A stretch of DNA of 64,000 nucleotides from Glycomyces albidus (GCF_009451885.1 NZ_WIAO01000002.1:124001-188000); one strand, 5' to 3'. Numbered from the stretch's first letter, positions 17,922 to 27,227 are shown. A program made the numbers and translations. Notes: generated from the sequence alone by a model not told the origin.

Positions 17922-18529
17922 CCACTGGATGGAACCCGCCCGGGGCGGCGGTGCCGCCCGGGGTCGGCCTCGCACCGCCGCCGTCGACGGGCATGCCGTA
18001 TGAGCCCGAGGTCGGCGTCGTGCGCCGCGAGGAGGCCGCCGAACGCGAGCACCAGCACGAGTGGGCCGAGTACGACGCCGGCAACGCCGAACGGAAGGCG
18101 CAGGAGGCCGAGGGGAAGGCGCACGCCACGATGGACGACCTCAAGCGCGAGGCCGACGAGGCGCGCCGGCACATCAACGACGCCGTCGTCGAGCTGCGCG
18201 AGCGGCTCGGGCTCGATCCCGATGCGGCGCATGCGCACGGTCCGTTCGCGCCGGTGCGGCGCCACCCGTTCACGGTGGCCGTCGCCGCCGCGGGGGCCGT
18301 CACGGCGACGGTCGTGACCGTCGCGGTCACCCGCAGCCACAACCGGAGTGCGAAGCGGTCCGCCCGCGAGCACGCCCGGCTCGCCGCGGGGGAAGCCCTC
18401 AAGGCGTCCCGGCACGGCGGCAGGTCCGCCCGCAAGCAGCTCGACCGCGCGGCCGCCGCGGTCGGCTCGGCGGCGAACCGCCTGCGCCCGAAGCGGCGCT
18501 CCAAGCTCCGCCGTTTCCTGCACGTGTAG
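17918..18529 (+). CDS. DUF3618-like helical protein with single membrane anchor
   Basis: A 203-residue protein with a Pro-rich N-terminus, a long charged helix (about 40-105: DDLKREADEARRHINDAVVELRE) matching the DUF3618 signature, one hydrophobic segment (about 118-140) and a very basic C-terminal tail. ATG 17918 overlaps the Holin-X stop. The two are usually neighbours, suggesting a membrane complex, but the role is unknown. Confidence 0.7.
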   Translation: MTTGWNPPGAAVPPGVGLAPPPSTGMPYEPEVGVVRREEAAEREHQHEWAEYDAGNAERKAQEAEGKAHATMDDLKREADEARRHINDAVVELRERLGLDPDAAHAHGPFAPVRRHPFTVAVAAAGAVTATVVTVAVTRSHNRSAKRSAREHARLAAGEALKASRHGGRSARKQLDRAAAAVGSAANRLRPKRRSKLRRFLHV

Positions 18530-18543
18530 CGGCGGAATGAACG

Positions 18544-18575
18544 GTGCCCCGGCGGGCCATGGCCCGCCGGGGCAC
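18544..18575 (+). terminator. Intrinsic terminator after the stress operon
   Basis: A perfect palindrome (16 bp per arm, left arm GTGCCCCGGCGGGCCA), followed by TTT, 14 bp after the DUF3618-like stop. A clean end for the four-gene operon. Confidence 0.85.
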
Positions 18576-18678
18576 TTTCGCGCCCAGGGGCGCTGCGCCG
18601 CCGGACCCAGCGCCGGTGGGCGCCGCCTACCGGCGTCGCGGAATGCGAGCGGAGGGTCTGCGCAAATCGGACATCGAC

Positions 18679-18715
18679 GGGCCCCCGGTTGCAACCCTGC
18701 CCCAGGGGTCCGACA
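18679..18715. repeat. Dispersed intergenic repeat, copy 1 (core only)
   Basis: A ~37-bp core beginning GGGCCCCCGGTT and ending GGGTCCGACA closely matches the 3' half of three longer copies at 61.6, 61.7 and 63.1 kb. It contains a small hairpin, ACCCT...AGGGGT. All four copies are intergenic, as expected of a REP-like element. Confidence 0.55.
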
Positions 18716-18956
18716 GCCCGACCTCGAAGCGCAGCCGCCCTCCGTACGGGACGTCCGTCACACCCCGGCCCCGCGCACGCCCCGGGAGCGCTCCGGAACG
18801 GACCGTCCTGTCCGCTTTATTCGACGCAACGCCTGACCGCCACTGGTACCGAACGTGCGAATGCGTTAGGTTGTGGGGGATCCACCTGCGCGCAAGCGTC
18901 GAAGCCGCGCGCCCGCAGCGGGTCCACTGCGCTTCACCTGCGGAGAAATCCCTGCA

Positions 18957-18970
18957 TGTGAACGGTCACT
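18957..18970. promoter_or_regulatory. Candidate LacI-type operator of the ara operon
   Basis: TGTGAACGGTCACT is a near-perfect palindrome with a central CG, the form bound by LacI-family repressors (ideal TGTGAnCGnTCACA). It lies 22 bp upstream of the araB ribosome site. No araR gene is adjacent, so the regulator is unknown. Confidence 0.4.
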
Positions 18971-19004
18971 TCTGTTGAACGAGCATCCCCCAAGGAGGCT
19001 GCAA

Positions 19005-20669
19005 ATGACTGGCAGCGACAACGGTGCCGTTGCTATCGGGATCGACTTCGGCACGCTCTCGGGCCGAGCCGTCGTCGCGTCGGTAGCCGACGGCCGCGAA
19101 CTCGCCAGCGCCGAGCACGTCTACGCGCACGGCGCCATCGAGGAGGCCCTCCCCGGCTCCGGCGTCCCCCTGCCGCGCAGCTGGGCGCTCCAGTCCCCCC
19201 AGGACTGGGTCGACGTCATCAAGAACGCGGTGCCCGCCGCGCTGGCGGCCGCCGGCGTGAGCGCCGACCAGGTCGTCGGCATCGCCACCGACTTCACCGC
19301 GTGCACGATCCTGCCGACCACCGCCGACGGCACCCCGCTGTGCGAGCTCGACGAGTTCCGCGACCGCCCCCACGCGTGGCCGAAGCTGTGGAAGCACCAC
19401 GCCGCCCAGGGCCAGGCCGACCGCATCAACGCGGTCGCGGCCGAGCGCGGCGAGTCGTGGCTGCCGCGCTACGGCGGCAAGATCTCCTCGGAGTGGGCCT
19501 ACGCCAAGGGCCTCCAGCTCCTCGAGGAGGACCCCGAGCTGTACGCGCGCGCCGACCGCTGGATCGAGGCCGCGGACTGGATCATCTGGCAGCTCTGCGG
19601 CGAGGAGACCCGCAACTCCTGCACCGCCGGGTACAAGGGCATCGTCCAGGACGGTGAGCGCCCCTCCCGCGAGTACCTCGCGGCCCTGAACCCCGACTTC
19701 GCCGACTTCAACGCGAAGATGGAGCACCCCCTGTCGGCCCTCGGCGACAAGGCCGGCGGGCTCACCGAGCAGGCCGCTGCCTGGACCGGCCTGAACCCGG
19801 GCACCGTGGTCGCCGTCGGCAACGTGGACGCGCACGTCACCGCCGCCTCCGCCAAGGCCGTCGGCCCCGCCAAGATGGTCGCCATCATGGGCACGAGCAC
19901 CTGCCACGTCGTCAACGGCGAAGAGCTCAAAGAGGTCCCGGGCATGTGCGGCGTGGTCCGCGACGGCATCACCAAGGGCCTGTGGGGCTACGAGGCCGGC
20001 CAGTCGGGCGTGGGCGACATCTTCGCGTGGTTCACCAAGAACAGCGTCCCGGCCGCCTACACCGAGGAGGCCGACCGGCGCGGGATCTCGATCCACGAGT
20101 ACCTGACCGAGCTGGCCGCCGAGCAGCCCGTCGGCGCGCACGGCCTGGTCGCGCTCGACTGGCACTCGGGGAACCGCTCGGTCCTGGTCGACCACGACCT
20201 GCACGGCGTCATCGCCGGGCTGAGCCTGCTGACCAAGCCCGAGGAGGTGTACCGGGCGCTGGTGGAGGCCACCGCGTTCGGCACCCGCATGATCGTCGAG
20301 ACGCTCGTGAACGCGGGCGTCCCGATCGACGAGTTCGTGGCCGCGGGCGGCCTGCTGAAGAACAAGTGGCTCATGCAGACTTACGCGGACGTGCTGCGCA
20401 TGCCGATCACGGTCCTCACCTCCGAGCAGGGCCCGGCCCTGGGCTCGGCGATCCACGCGGCGGTCGCCGCGGGCGTGTACCCGGACATCCACGCGGCCTC
20501 GGAGGCGATGGGCAAGGTCGAGCGCGCCGCCTACGTCCCCGACCCGGCCCGCGCCGACGCCTACGACGAGCTGTACGCGGTGTACGTGGACCTGCACGAC
20601 CACTTCGGCCGCGGCGGCTCTGACGCCCTGCACAAGCTGCACAAGATCGCTACGGAGGCAACCAAGTGA
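19005..20669 (+). CDS. araB: L-ribulokinase
   Basis: FGGY-family sugar kinase phosphorylating L-ribulose to L-ribulose 5-phosphate, the second step of L-arabinose use. Length is 554 residues. Phosphate-binding IGIDFGTLSGRAVV lies at the N-terminus, GIATDFTACTI near 90, ATP-site GTSTCHVV near 290 and the C-terminal AAGGLLKNKWLMQTYADVL signature near 445. ATG 19005 is preceded by CAAGGAGG; the frame stays open upstream but reads as non-coding. It overlaps araD by GTGA. Confidence 0.95.
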   Translation: MTGSDNGAVAIGIDFGTLSGRAVVASVADGRELASAEHVYAHGAIEEALPGSGVPLPRSWALQSPQDWVDVIKNAVPAALAAAGVSADQVVGIATDFTACTILPTTADGTPLCELDEFRDRPHAWPKLWKHHAAQGQADRINAVAAERGESWLPRYGGKISSEWAYAKGLQLLEEDPELYARADRWIEAADWIIWQLCGEETRNSCTAGYKGIVQDGERPSREYLAALNPDFADFNAKMEHPLSALGDKAGGLTEQAAAWTGLNPGTVVAVGNVDAHVTAASAKAVGPAKMVAIMGTSTCHVVNGEELKEVPGMCGVVRDGITKGLWGYEAGQSGVGDIFAWFTKNSVPAAYTEEADRRGISIHEYLTELAAEQPVGAHGLVALDWHSGNRSVLVDHDLHGVIAGLSLLTKPEEVYRALVEATAFGTRMIVETLVNAGVPIDEFVAAGGLLKNKWLMQTYADVLRMPITVLTSEQGPALGSAIHAAVAAGVYPDIHAASEAMGKVERAAYVPDPARADAYDELYAVYVDLHDHFGRGGSDALHKLHKIATEATK

Positions 20670-21358
20670 GCTACGTTTCGACGCCTGCGGTCCGGGAGAT
20701 GCGCGAGCGCGTCTGCGCGCTCCACGCCGAGCTCCTGCGCTGGGGCCTGGTGACCTGGACCAGCGGGAACGTCTCGGGCCGCGTCCCGGGAACCGACCTG
20801 ATCGTGATCAAGCCGAGCGGCGTCTCGTACGACGACCTCACCCCCGAGCTGATGGTCGTGACCGACCTCGAGGGCAAGGTCCTCGAGGGCGACCTCGCGC
20901 CGTCCTCGGACGCGGAGTCCCACAACGAGGTCTACCAGCGGATGCCGGAGGTCGGCGGGGTGGTGCACACGCACAGCCCGTACGCGACCGCGTGGGCGGC
21001 GCGGGCCGAGCCGATCCCGTGCGTGCTGACGGCGATGGCCGACGAGTTCGGCGGGGAGATCCCGCTGGGCCCGTTCGCGCTGATCGGCTCCGACGCGATC
21101 GGCAAGGGCATCGTGGAGACGCTGCGCGGCCACCGCTCCCCGGCGGTGATCATGCAGAACCACGGCGTCTTCACGATCGGCAAGGACCCGAAGGCGGCCG
21201 TGAAGGCCGCCGTCATGGCCGAGGACGTGGCCCGAACCGTCCACATCTCGCGCCAGCTCGGGGAGCCGGTCCCCATCCCCCAGGCCGACATCGACCGGCT
21301 CTACGACCGCTACCAGAACGTCTACGGCCAGCAGCCGGCCGCCCCGAAGGAGCAGTAG
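20666..21358 (+). CDS. araD: L-ribulose-5-phosphate 4-epimerase
   Basis: Class II aldolase-fold, zinc-dependent enzyme converting L-ribulose 5-phosphate to D-xylulose 5-phosphate. Length is 230 residues. Motifs are [19 protein letters not shown], zinc ligands [11 protein letters not shown] and QNHGVFTIG, and a C-terminal ligand in [12 protein letters not shown] 20666 overlaps the araB stop. It is 7 bp upstream of araA. Confidence 0.95.
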   Translation: MSYVSTPAVREMRERVCALHAELLRWGLVTWTSGNVSGRVPGTDLIVIKPSGVSYDDLTPELMVVTDLEGKVLEGDLAPSSDAESHNEVYQRMPEVGGVVHTHSPYATAWAARAEPIPCVLTAMADEFGGEIPLGPFALIGSDAIGKGIVETLRGHRSPAVIMQNHGVFTIGKDPKAAVKAAVMAEDVARTVHISRQLGEPVPIPQADIDRLYDRYQNVYGQQPAAPKEQ

Positions 21359-21365
21359 GAAAGCA

Positions 21366-22862
21366 ATGGAAACCAAAGAACTCTGGTTCGTCACCGGCAG
21401 CCAGCACCTGTACGGGCCCGAGGCGATCGAGCAGGTCGCGCAGAACTCGGCGGACATCGTGGCCGGGCTGGACGGCGCCGCCGCGATCCCGGTGAAGGTG
21501 GTCGCGAAGCCGGTGCTGACCACGCCCGAGGAGATCCGCCGGGTCCTCCTGGAGGCGAACTCGGCCGACGAGTGCATCGGCGTGATCGCCTGGATGCACA
21601 CGTTCTCGCCGTCGAAGATGTGGATCGCCGGGCTCGGGGCCCTGCAGAAGCCGCTGCTGCACCTGCACACCCAGCACAACCGCGACCTGCCGTGGGCCGA
21701 CATCGACATGGACTTCATGAACCTGAACCAGGCCGCCCACGGCGACCGCGAGTTCGGGTACATGCTCACGCGCCTGCGTCACCGCCGCAAGACCGTGGTG
21801 GGGCACTGGGGCGACCCGAAGGTGCAGGAGCGCGTCGGCAACTGGGCGCGTGCGGCCTTGGGCTGGAACGAGGTCCAGAACCTGAAGCTGGTGCGCTTCG
21901 GCGACAACATGCGGTACGTGGGCGTCACGGAGGGCGACAAGGTCGAGGCGCAGATCCGGCTCGGCGTCGAGGTGAACACGTACGGCGTCAACGAGCTGGT
22001 CGAGCGTGTCGCGTCCATTGAGGACAAGGCCGTCGACGAGCTGGTGGCGGTCTACGAGGCCGACTACGACGTGGTGCCGGAGCTGCGCGCCGGCGGCGCC
22101 CGCCACGAGTCGCTGCGCGATGCGGCCCGCATCGAGCTGGGGCTGCGCTCGGTCCTGGAGGAGCACGGCGCGAAGGCGTTCACGGACACGTTCGAGGACC
22201 TCGGGAAGCTCAAGCAGCTCCCGGGCATCGCGGTGCAGCGTCTCATGGCCGACGGCTACGGCTTCGGCGGCGAGGGCGACTGGAAGACCGCGGTCCTGGT
22301 GCGGCTCATGAAGGTCATGGCGCAGGGGCTCCCCGGCGGCACGTCCTTCATGGAGGACTACACGTACAACCTCGGTTCGGAGACCCCGCAGATCCTCGGC
22401 GCGCACATGCTCGAGGTGTGCCCGACGATCGCGTCCGAGCGGCCGAAGGCGGAGATCCACCCGCTCGGCATCGGCGGCAAGGAGGACCCGGTCCGCCTGG
22501 TCTTCACCGCCCCGCCCGGCCCGGCCCTCATGGTCGGCCTGCTCGACCTGGGCACGCGGCTCCGCCTGGTGGCCAACGAGGTCGACGCGGTCGAGCCCGA
22601 CGAGGACCTCCCGAACCTCCCGGTGGCCCGCGCCGTCTGGGTGCCCCGCCCGGACCTCCAGACCTCGGCCGAGGCCTGGCTGACGGCCGGCGGCCCGCAC
22701 CATACCTCGTTCACGCAGGCGTTCGGCCGCGAGGTCATGGAGGACTTCGCCGAGATCGCCGGCGTCGAACTGGTGACCATCGACGCCGACACCAACGCCC
22801 GCGAGTTCAAGCAGGAACTGCGCTGGAACCAGGTGTACCACCACCTTGAGGGCGGCATTTAG
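21366..22862 (+). CDS. araA: L-arabinose isomerase
   Basis: Converts L-arabinose to L-ribulose, the first step of the pathway. Length is 498 residues, with the N-terminal [13 protein letters not shown] signature and Mn-binding Glu/His positions in [31 protein letters not shown] and [12 protein letters not shown] 21366 follows AAGGAGCAGTAGGAAAG. The order B-D-A is typical of actinobacteria. No arabinose transporter or regulator is adjacent. Confidence 0.96.
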   Translation: METKELWFVTGSQHLYGPEAIEQVAQNSADIVAGLDGAAAIPVKVVAKPVLTTPEEIRRVLLEANSADECIGVIAWMHTFSPSKMWIAGLGALQKPLLHLHTQHNRDLPWADIDMDFMNLNQAAHGDREFGYMLTRLRHRRKTVVGHWGDPKVQERVGNWARAALGWNEVQNLKLVRFGDNMRYVGVTEGDKVEAQIRLGVEVNTYGVNELVERVASIEDKAVDELVAVYEADYDVVPELRAGGARHESLRDAARIELGLRSVLEEHGAKAFTDTFEDLGKLKQLPGIAVQRLMADGYGFGGEGDWKTAVLVRLMKVMAQGLPGGTSFMEDYTYNLGSETPQILGAHMLEVCPTIASERPKAEIHPLGIGGKEDPVRLVFTAPPGPALMVGLLDLGTRLRLVANEVDAVEPDEDLPNLPVARAVWVPRPDLQTSAEAWLTAGGPHHTSFTQAFGREVMEDFAEIAGVELVTIDADTNAREFKQELRWNQVYHHLEGGI

Positions 22863-22870
22863 CGACGCAT

Positions 22871-22910
22871 GCAGCGAGGGGCGGGCCGGCACGGGCCCGC
22901 CCCTCGCTGC
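22871..22910 (+). terminator. Terminator of the araBDA operon
   Basis: A 17-bp perfect stem (left arm GCAGCGAGGGGCGGGCC, 22871-22887; right arm 22894-22910) with a 6-base loop starts 9 bp after the araA stop. The converging ATPase gene ends at 22919, so the hairpin may serve both strands. Confidence 0.85.
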
Positions 22911-22918
22911 GTACGCGG

Positions 22919-24334
22919 TCAGCGCCAGGCGTCGACGAGGTCCTCGGCGGAGTAGACCGCGGACCACGGGCCGGGTTCGCTGCGGGCCCTGGAGACGCCG
23001 ATGAGCGGGGTCTCCTCGGTGGCGCCGGGCACGCGGCCGGCGGCCGCGGCCAGGGCGGTGAAGTCCTTGCGGGCGAGCGGGGCGCTCTCGTGCCACTTGA
23101 CGGATCCGAGGAAGCCGATGCGCTTGGCGATCGGCGCGCGGTCGGCGCCGACGAGGTCGATCTCGACGCTGTTGGTGCGGGTCCAGTATCCGCCGACTTC
23201 GGCCGACCAGTCCGGGTTCGCCCATGCGGCGTCCGGGGCCGTCCGCGCCAGCGACTCCCGCACCAGCGGTTCGACCGCCCGGCCGCGCCAGGCCGGCCAG
23301 CCCGTGAGGATCCGGCGGACGGCCCGGTCGCCGCGCCCGCGCTGCACCATGCCGAGGACCGGTTGGAGCAGGTGCAGCCAGAACCGCAGGTACGAGTCGG
23401 TGATCCGGTATCGGGTCTCCTTGGACGGCTTGACCGACAGGGGCACCTCGGCGGCGATCGCGCCCTTCTCGGCGAGCCGGTTGAGCGAGCGCGACAGCGT
23501 CATGCGGCTGACGTCGAGGTCGGCGAGGATCGACGTGAAGGTGCGCTCTCCGGAGGCGATCGCCGACAGCACCTGCGGCGCGTACGTCTCCGGCGGGAAC
23601 TCGCCTGCGATGGCGAGCTCTCCGGCGGTCACGAACGGGTCCGCCGGGTCGGCGAGCGACTGCTCCAGGAACGCTTCGAGGTTCGCCCCGCGCCGCCACT
23701 GGAGGCACAGCCGCGGCATCCCGCCGGTCACCAGCCTGGCGTCGATCGCCTGGGCGGGGGGCAGGCCGGTCATCTCCTGTACGTCGGCCACGGTGAGCGG
23801 TTCGATGAGGACCGGGTTGCCCCGCTGGTAGAAGGGCCGCTCGTACGTGTTCAGCGCTTCCATGATGGACAGGTCGGAGCCGACCAGGAGCAGGAGCACG
23901 GGCTTGCGGGACATGGTCCGGTCCCAGACGGTCTGCAGGCTTCCTTCGAATCCCTCCACATGCTTGGCGAGGTAGGGGAGTTCGTCCAGGACGACGACGC
24001 TGGGGCGATCGGCGGGAAGCAGCTGCGCCAGCATGCGCAGCGCGTTGTCCCACGAGCCGGGGGCCGTGCTGAAGGACTCGGCCTCGGGGAGGTCCGAGGC
24101 GAGGACCGCCTGCGTGAAGTTCTCCAGCGCCTGGACGGCCGAGAGGTCGGAGGCGGTGAAGAACACCGAGGGCGCGTCCAGTCCGCGGACGAACTCCTCG
24201 ATGAGGCGCGACTTGCCGACCCGGCGTCTGCCCCGGATGATGAGGCACTGCCCTGGCTGCCCGCCGCCGCGCGCGGCGGCCGCGTACCAGCGGGCCAGTG
24301 TGGCGAGCTCTCGCCGACGCCCGTAGAAGTCCAT
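22919..24334 (-). CDS. ATPase_2 / DUF234 family protein
   Basis: A 471-residue STAND-like P-loop ATPase. Walker A IIRGRRRVGKSRLIEEF (about 35-50) and Walker B VVVLDELPYLAKH are clear; a winged-helix region lies near 265-320, and the DUF234 C-terminus carries a nuclease-like core (SVEIDLVG). The family is widespread in archaea and bacteria; function is not established, with some members resembling toxins or defence ATPases. ATG 24334 is preferred because GAGG lies 8 bases upstream. Repeated GTACTC boxes precede it, and it is flanked by unrelated operons. Confidence 0.82.
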   Translation of the reverse strand: MDFYGRRRELATLARWYAAAARGGGQPGQCLIIRGRRRVGKSRLIEEFVRGLDAPSVFFTASDLSAVQALENFTQAVLASDLPEAESFSTAPGSWDNALRMLAQLLPADRPSVVVLDELPYLAKHVEGFEGSLQTVWDRTMSRKPVLLLLVGSDLSIMEALNTYERPFYQRGNPVLIEPLTVADVQEMTGLPPAQAIDARLVTGGMPRLCLQWRRGANLEAFLEQSLADPADPFVTAGELAIAGEFPPETYAPQVLSAIASGERTFTSILADLDVSRMTLSRSLNRLAEKGAIAAEVPLSVKPSKETRYRITDSYLRFWLHLLQPVLGMVQRGRGDRAVRRILTGWPAWRGRAVEPLVRESLARTAPDAAWANPDWSAEVGGYWTRTNSVEIDLVGADRAPIAKRIGFLGSVKWHESAPLARKDFTALAAAAGRVPGATEETPLIGVSRARSEPGPWSAVYSAEDLVDAWR

Positions 24335-24355
24335 CGACCGCACCTCGGATCCGAA

Positions 24356-24423
24356 GAGTATATGACGTGGTACTCACATGATCGGTACTCTCTCACCAAA
24401 GAGTACCGCATCAGATACTCTCC
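24356..24423. promoter_or_regulatory. Cluster of GTACTC-type boxes upstream of the ATPase gene
   Basis: Five related boxes within 68 bp: GAGTAT (24356), GGTACTC (24369), CGGTACTCT (24383-24391), AGAGTACCG (24400-24408) and GATACTCTC (24415). The third and fourth form a perfect 9-bp inverted repeat with an 8-base gap. The site lies 22-90 bp before the ATPase start and is unusually AT-rich for the region. Cooperative repressor binding is the likely purpose. Confidence 0.55.
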
Positions 24424-24541
24424 CGATCCGAGTCCGTCCACCTCGCCGGAATCGGGGACGCCGGCGACGGCGCGATCAGCCCCGAGCGTCTCCGCAATCG
24501 GGCCGGCATCGGCTCCGGCGGCCGCTTCGGGGCCGGCCGGC

Positions 24542-25708
24542 TCAAGCGTCCTGGAGCCGCCTTCGCACCCATTCCTCGGTGAGGATCGCGTCCCAGGCGA
24601 TCTCGGCGGCCCCCGTCAACGGGCCCGCCTCGCCGACCGTTCCCGCGACGATCCGGGGCGGGTCGGTGCGCCGGAACGCCATCAGGCCCTCGGCGCAGTG
24701 CGCCTCGATCACCTCGCGCCGCAGCCTGATCAGGTCCACGCCGAGCCCGGAGAGGCTGATCGCCTCCGGGTCGAGCGCGTTCGCCAAGGCGCCCAGGCCC
24801 CTTCCGAGCGCCGCCGCGTTCGCGTCGAGGGCGTCCGCCGCCTCGGTGTCGCCGTTCTCGGCCCGCCGCAGGATCTCCCGGGCCAGCTCCCGGCCCTCGC
24901 CGTAGCCGGGGCGGGCACCGAAGCGCCGTACGAGCGCGTTCGCGCCCACGTCGAGGCTCCAGCAGCCGCGCACGCCGCACATGCACTCGAGTGCGGACCC
25001 GGTGAGCGGCATGTGCCCGAACTCGCCGGCGATGTTGTGGGCGCCGCGCTGGGCGTCGCCGCCGATCAGAAGCGTTCCGCCGATGTCGAAGTCGATGTGG
25101 AAGTGCATCGCGGTGCCCCTGCCGCGCAGCGCGCCCCGGCGCGCTTCGGCGAGGCCCGCGAGCCGCGCGTCGTTGTCGATCACCGTCGTCGGCCAGTCGG
25201 CGCCGATGAGGCCGCCGAGTTCGACCTCGTCCCAGCCGAGGTGCGAGATGTGGAGGCGGTGCCCGTCGCGGATCGGCCCGGAGGTGGCGAAGCCGAGCAC
25301 CGCGAGCCGGTCGGTCTCGTGCCGTGCGACGGCGGCGCGGATCTCGGCGAAGACGCGCGGCGTCCGGTCGTGTTCGCCGCCTTCGAGTTCGGTGGCCGCG
25401 CCGCCCAGCTCGACCGAGGCGAGGGTCCAGGTGTCCTCGCGGAAGTCGACCGCGAACGCCAGGGGCCCTTCGGGATGCGGGACCAGCATCGTCGTCGGCC
25501 GTCCGCGGCCGCCGGCCTCGGCGGGGACCTCGTGCAGCAGCCGCGCCTGCTCCAGTTCCGCGACGAGTGCGGCGGCGGTGTTGCGGCCGATGCCGAGCAG
25601 CCGGGCGGCCTCGGCCCGCGTGAACGGCGCGGCCGCGTCGTGGACGGCGCGCAGGAGCCGGACCAGGTTGCGGGCCCTCAGATCGGCGCTCGTCATCGTC
25701 TGCGACAT
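24542..25708 (-). CDS. ROK-family transcriptional repressor
   Basis: A 388-residue regulator with an N-terminal winged helix-turn-helix (FTRAEAARLLGIGRNTAAALVAELE, about 28-52) and a ROK sugar-kinase-like domain. The zinc motif CMCGVRGCW near 245 and GEFGHMPL are intact. The kinase-type Asp lies in VIDNDARLAG. ATG 25708 has no ribosome site, but a CATAAT -10 lies 6 bases upstream, so the transcript is probably leaderless. Divergent from an MFS transporter, sharing a 120-bp control region with a perfect palindrome. Confidence 0.88.
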   Translation of the reverse strand: MSQTMTSADLRARNLVRLLRAVHDAAAPFTRAEAARLLGIGRNTAAALVAELEQARLLHEVPAEAGGRGRPTTMLVPHPEGPLAFAVDFREDTWTLASVELGGAATELEGGEHDRTPRVFAEIRAAVARHETDRLAVLGFATSGPIRDGHRLHISHLGWDEVELGGLIGADWPTTVIDNDARLAGLAEARRGALRGRGTAMHFHIDFDIGGTLLIGGDAQRGAHNIAGEFGHMPLTGSALECMCGVRGCWSLDVGANALVRRFGARPGYGEGRELAREILRRAENGDTEAADALDANAAALGRGLGALANALDPEAISLSGLGVDLIRLRREVIEAHCAEGLMAFRRTDPPRIVAGTVGEAGPLTGAAEIAWDAILTEEWVRRRLQDA

Positions 25709-25714
25709 GAAGGG

Positions 25715-25720
25715 ATTATG
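25715..25720 (-). promoter_or_regulatory. -10 element for the ROK gene (leaderless)
   Basis: On the minus strand CATAAT ends 6 bases before the ATG at 25708, placing the transcript start at the start codon. The -35 region (TGCGCA at 17-bp spacing) is weak. Confidence 0.4.
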
Positions 25721-25759
25721 GCAGCCCCGAAATTTTTGCGCACACCGCGAACATAATCG

Positions 25760-25801
25760 TTGACGGCGGACGCGAGCCCCTGTTATGTTCTCACTGAGAA
25801 C
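25760..25801 (+). promoter_or_regulatory. MFS promoter with perfect operator palindrome
   Basis: TTGACG (25760-25765), 18 bp, TATGTT (25784-25789). Overlapping the -10 is GTTCTCACTGAGAAC (25787-25801), a perfect 7-1-7 palindrome, in the classic position for a repressor. The divergent ROK protein is the obvious candidate. A partial complement of the box (CGAACATAATCG) lies at 25748. Confidence 0.65.
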
Positions 25802-25828
25802 AAAAACTTCGACCCGGAACCAGGACCC

Positions 25829-27049
25829 ATGACTGACCCGACCGCGCTCCGCCGCGCCCGACTCGGCCTCCACGGCGCCTTCGCCACCTCCGGCTTCGTC
25901 ATGGGCGCCTGGGCCGCCGCACTCCCCGGCATCGACGCCCGCCTCGACCTCGGTGAAGCCCGACTCGGCACCGCGCTCCTCCTCGTCCAGCTCGTCGGCC
26001 TCGGCGCCATGGCCGTCGCCGGACGCGTCGCCGACCGGATCACCAGCCGCCGCCTCCTCCTCTGGACCGCCCCCGCCACCCAGCTCATCCTCATCGCCCC
26101 CGCGATCGCCCCGAACTACACGACCCTCCTCGGCGCCGTCGTCCTCTACGGCATCGGCGTCGGCCTCATCGAAGTCGGCATCAACGCCCACTCCGTCGAA
26201 CTCGAACAGCGCTACGGCCGCCCCATCATCTCCGCCTTCCACGGCCTCTGGAGCCTCGGCAGCGCCGCCGCCGGCGCCGCCACCTCGCTCCTCCTCGGCC
26301 TCGGCCTCGGCAACCAGGCCATCCTCATCGCCGTCGCGGTCGCCTCCACGATCCTGATGGCGCTCTGCACACGTCCGCTGCTGCCGCCACCGGGTCGAGA
26401 CAACACCGGCGGCAGCAGCGGCACCCCGCTCGGCACCGCCCGCATCGGCGCCGTCCTGCTCACCGCCCTCTTCCTCCTCGGCGCCGGCGGCACCCTCGTC
26501 GAGTCCGGCGCCATGGACTGGGCGAACCTCCACGCCGCCAACGTCCTCCACGCCGACGACGCCCTCGCCCCCCTCTCCTTCACCGTGTTCGCCTGCGCCA
26601 TGACCGTCTTCCGGCTCCTCGGCGACCCGATCCGCGCCCGACTCGGCCCCGGCCGCACCCTCGCCTGGGCCGGCGCGCTCGCCGTCGCCGGATTCGCCGG
26701 CGTCATCGCCTCCGGCACCGCCGGCGGCCTCGCCCTCGCCTGGACCGGCTGGATCCTCGCCGGCACCGGCATCGCCGTCATGGTCCCCGTCGTGTTCAGC
26801 GCCGTCGGCCAAGCCGGAGGCGCCCCCTCGGACGTCGCCCTCATGTCCATGTCCGGCTCCGCCGGCCTCCTCATCGGCCCCGCCGCCATCGGCTACCTCG
26901 CCGAAGGCACCAGCCTCACGATCGGACTCATCGTCCCCGCCGTCCTCGCCGTCTTCCTCACCGTCGGCGGCCCCCTCACCATGCGCCGCCTGGCGCGGCG
27001 AGCGCCACACCCCGAACCCGTCGCGGCCGGCGCCGGAGCGCACGTATAG
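25829..27049 (+). CDS. MFS transporter (sugar/FucP- or YbjJ-like)
   Basis: A 406-residue major facilitator protein with 12 predicted helices. MFS motifs are seen in GRVADRITSRRLLL (loop 2-3) and GVGLIEVGINAHSVELEQRYGRPII (helix 4-5); the latter resembles FucP/YbjJ-type permeases. Substrate unknown; the divergent ROK repressor hints at a sugar or derivative. ATG 25829 is preceded by AGGACCC. Codon usage and GC fit the neighbourhood. Confidence 0.82.
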   Translation: MTDPTALRRARLGLHGAFATSGFVMGAWAAALPGIDARLDLGEARLGTALLLVQLVGLGAMAVAGRVADRITSRRLLLWTAPATQLILIAPAIAPNYTTLLGAVVLYGIGVGLIEVGINAHSVELEQRYGRPIISAFHGLWSLGSAAAGAATSLLLGLGLGNQAILIAVAVASTILMALCTRPLLPPPGRDNTGGSSGTPLGTARIGAVLLTALFLLGAGGTLVESGAMDWANLHAANVLHADDALAPLSFTVFACAMTVFRLLGDPIRARLGPGRTLAWAGALAVAGFAGVIASGTAGGLALAWTGWILAGTGIAVMVPVVFSAVGQAGGAPSDVALMSMSGSAGLLIGPAAIGYLAEGTSLTIGLIVPAVLAVFLTVGGPLTMRRLARRAPHPEPVAAGAGAHV

Positions 27050-27057
27050 TTGCCAGC

Positions 27058-27155
27058 GCAGAAGGGGAGTAGCTCCCAACGCTGCGGTCGACACACTGGC
27101 GCCCCCGGGCGCCCGGCCGCACGGCCTCGAACCCCGAGGCGAGCGAGACCTTCGA
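27058..27155 (+). ncRNA. yybP-ykoY manganese riboswitch
   Basis: The conserved GGGGAGTAGCTCCCA segment (27065-27079) and the GCGAGACCTTCGACC segment (27142-27156) are the two halves of the yybP-ykoY aptamer Mn2+ site. P1 forms between GAAGG (27061-27065) and CCTTC (27149-27153). It stands 72 bp before a UPF0016 Mn-exporter gene, the usual target. Downstream GGTCGAGG can pair with CTTCGACC as an expression switch. Confidence 0.8.
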
Positions 27156-27227
27156 CCAAGGCCGCACGGCCGGGTCGAGGTCCTGCCTACCCTCCTCCCG
27201 GCCGCAACACTGGGAGGATCACCCTCA

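Larger units (their letters stand above)
18576..19004. other. 429-bp gap upstream of araB
   Basis: No protein gene is supported; reading frames here are Arg/Pro-rich and lack ribosome sites. The gap contains one copy of a dispersed repeat (18679-18715), a LacI-type operator candidate (18957-18970) and the araB ribosome site AAGGAGG (18992-18998). No convincing -35/-10 pair was seen. Confidence 0.5.
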
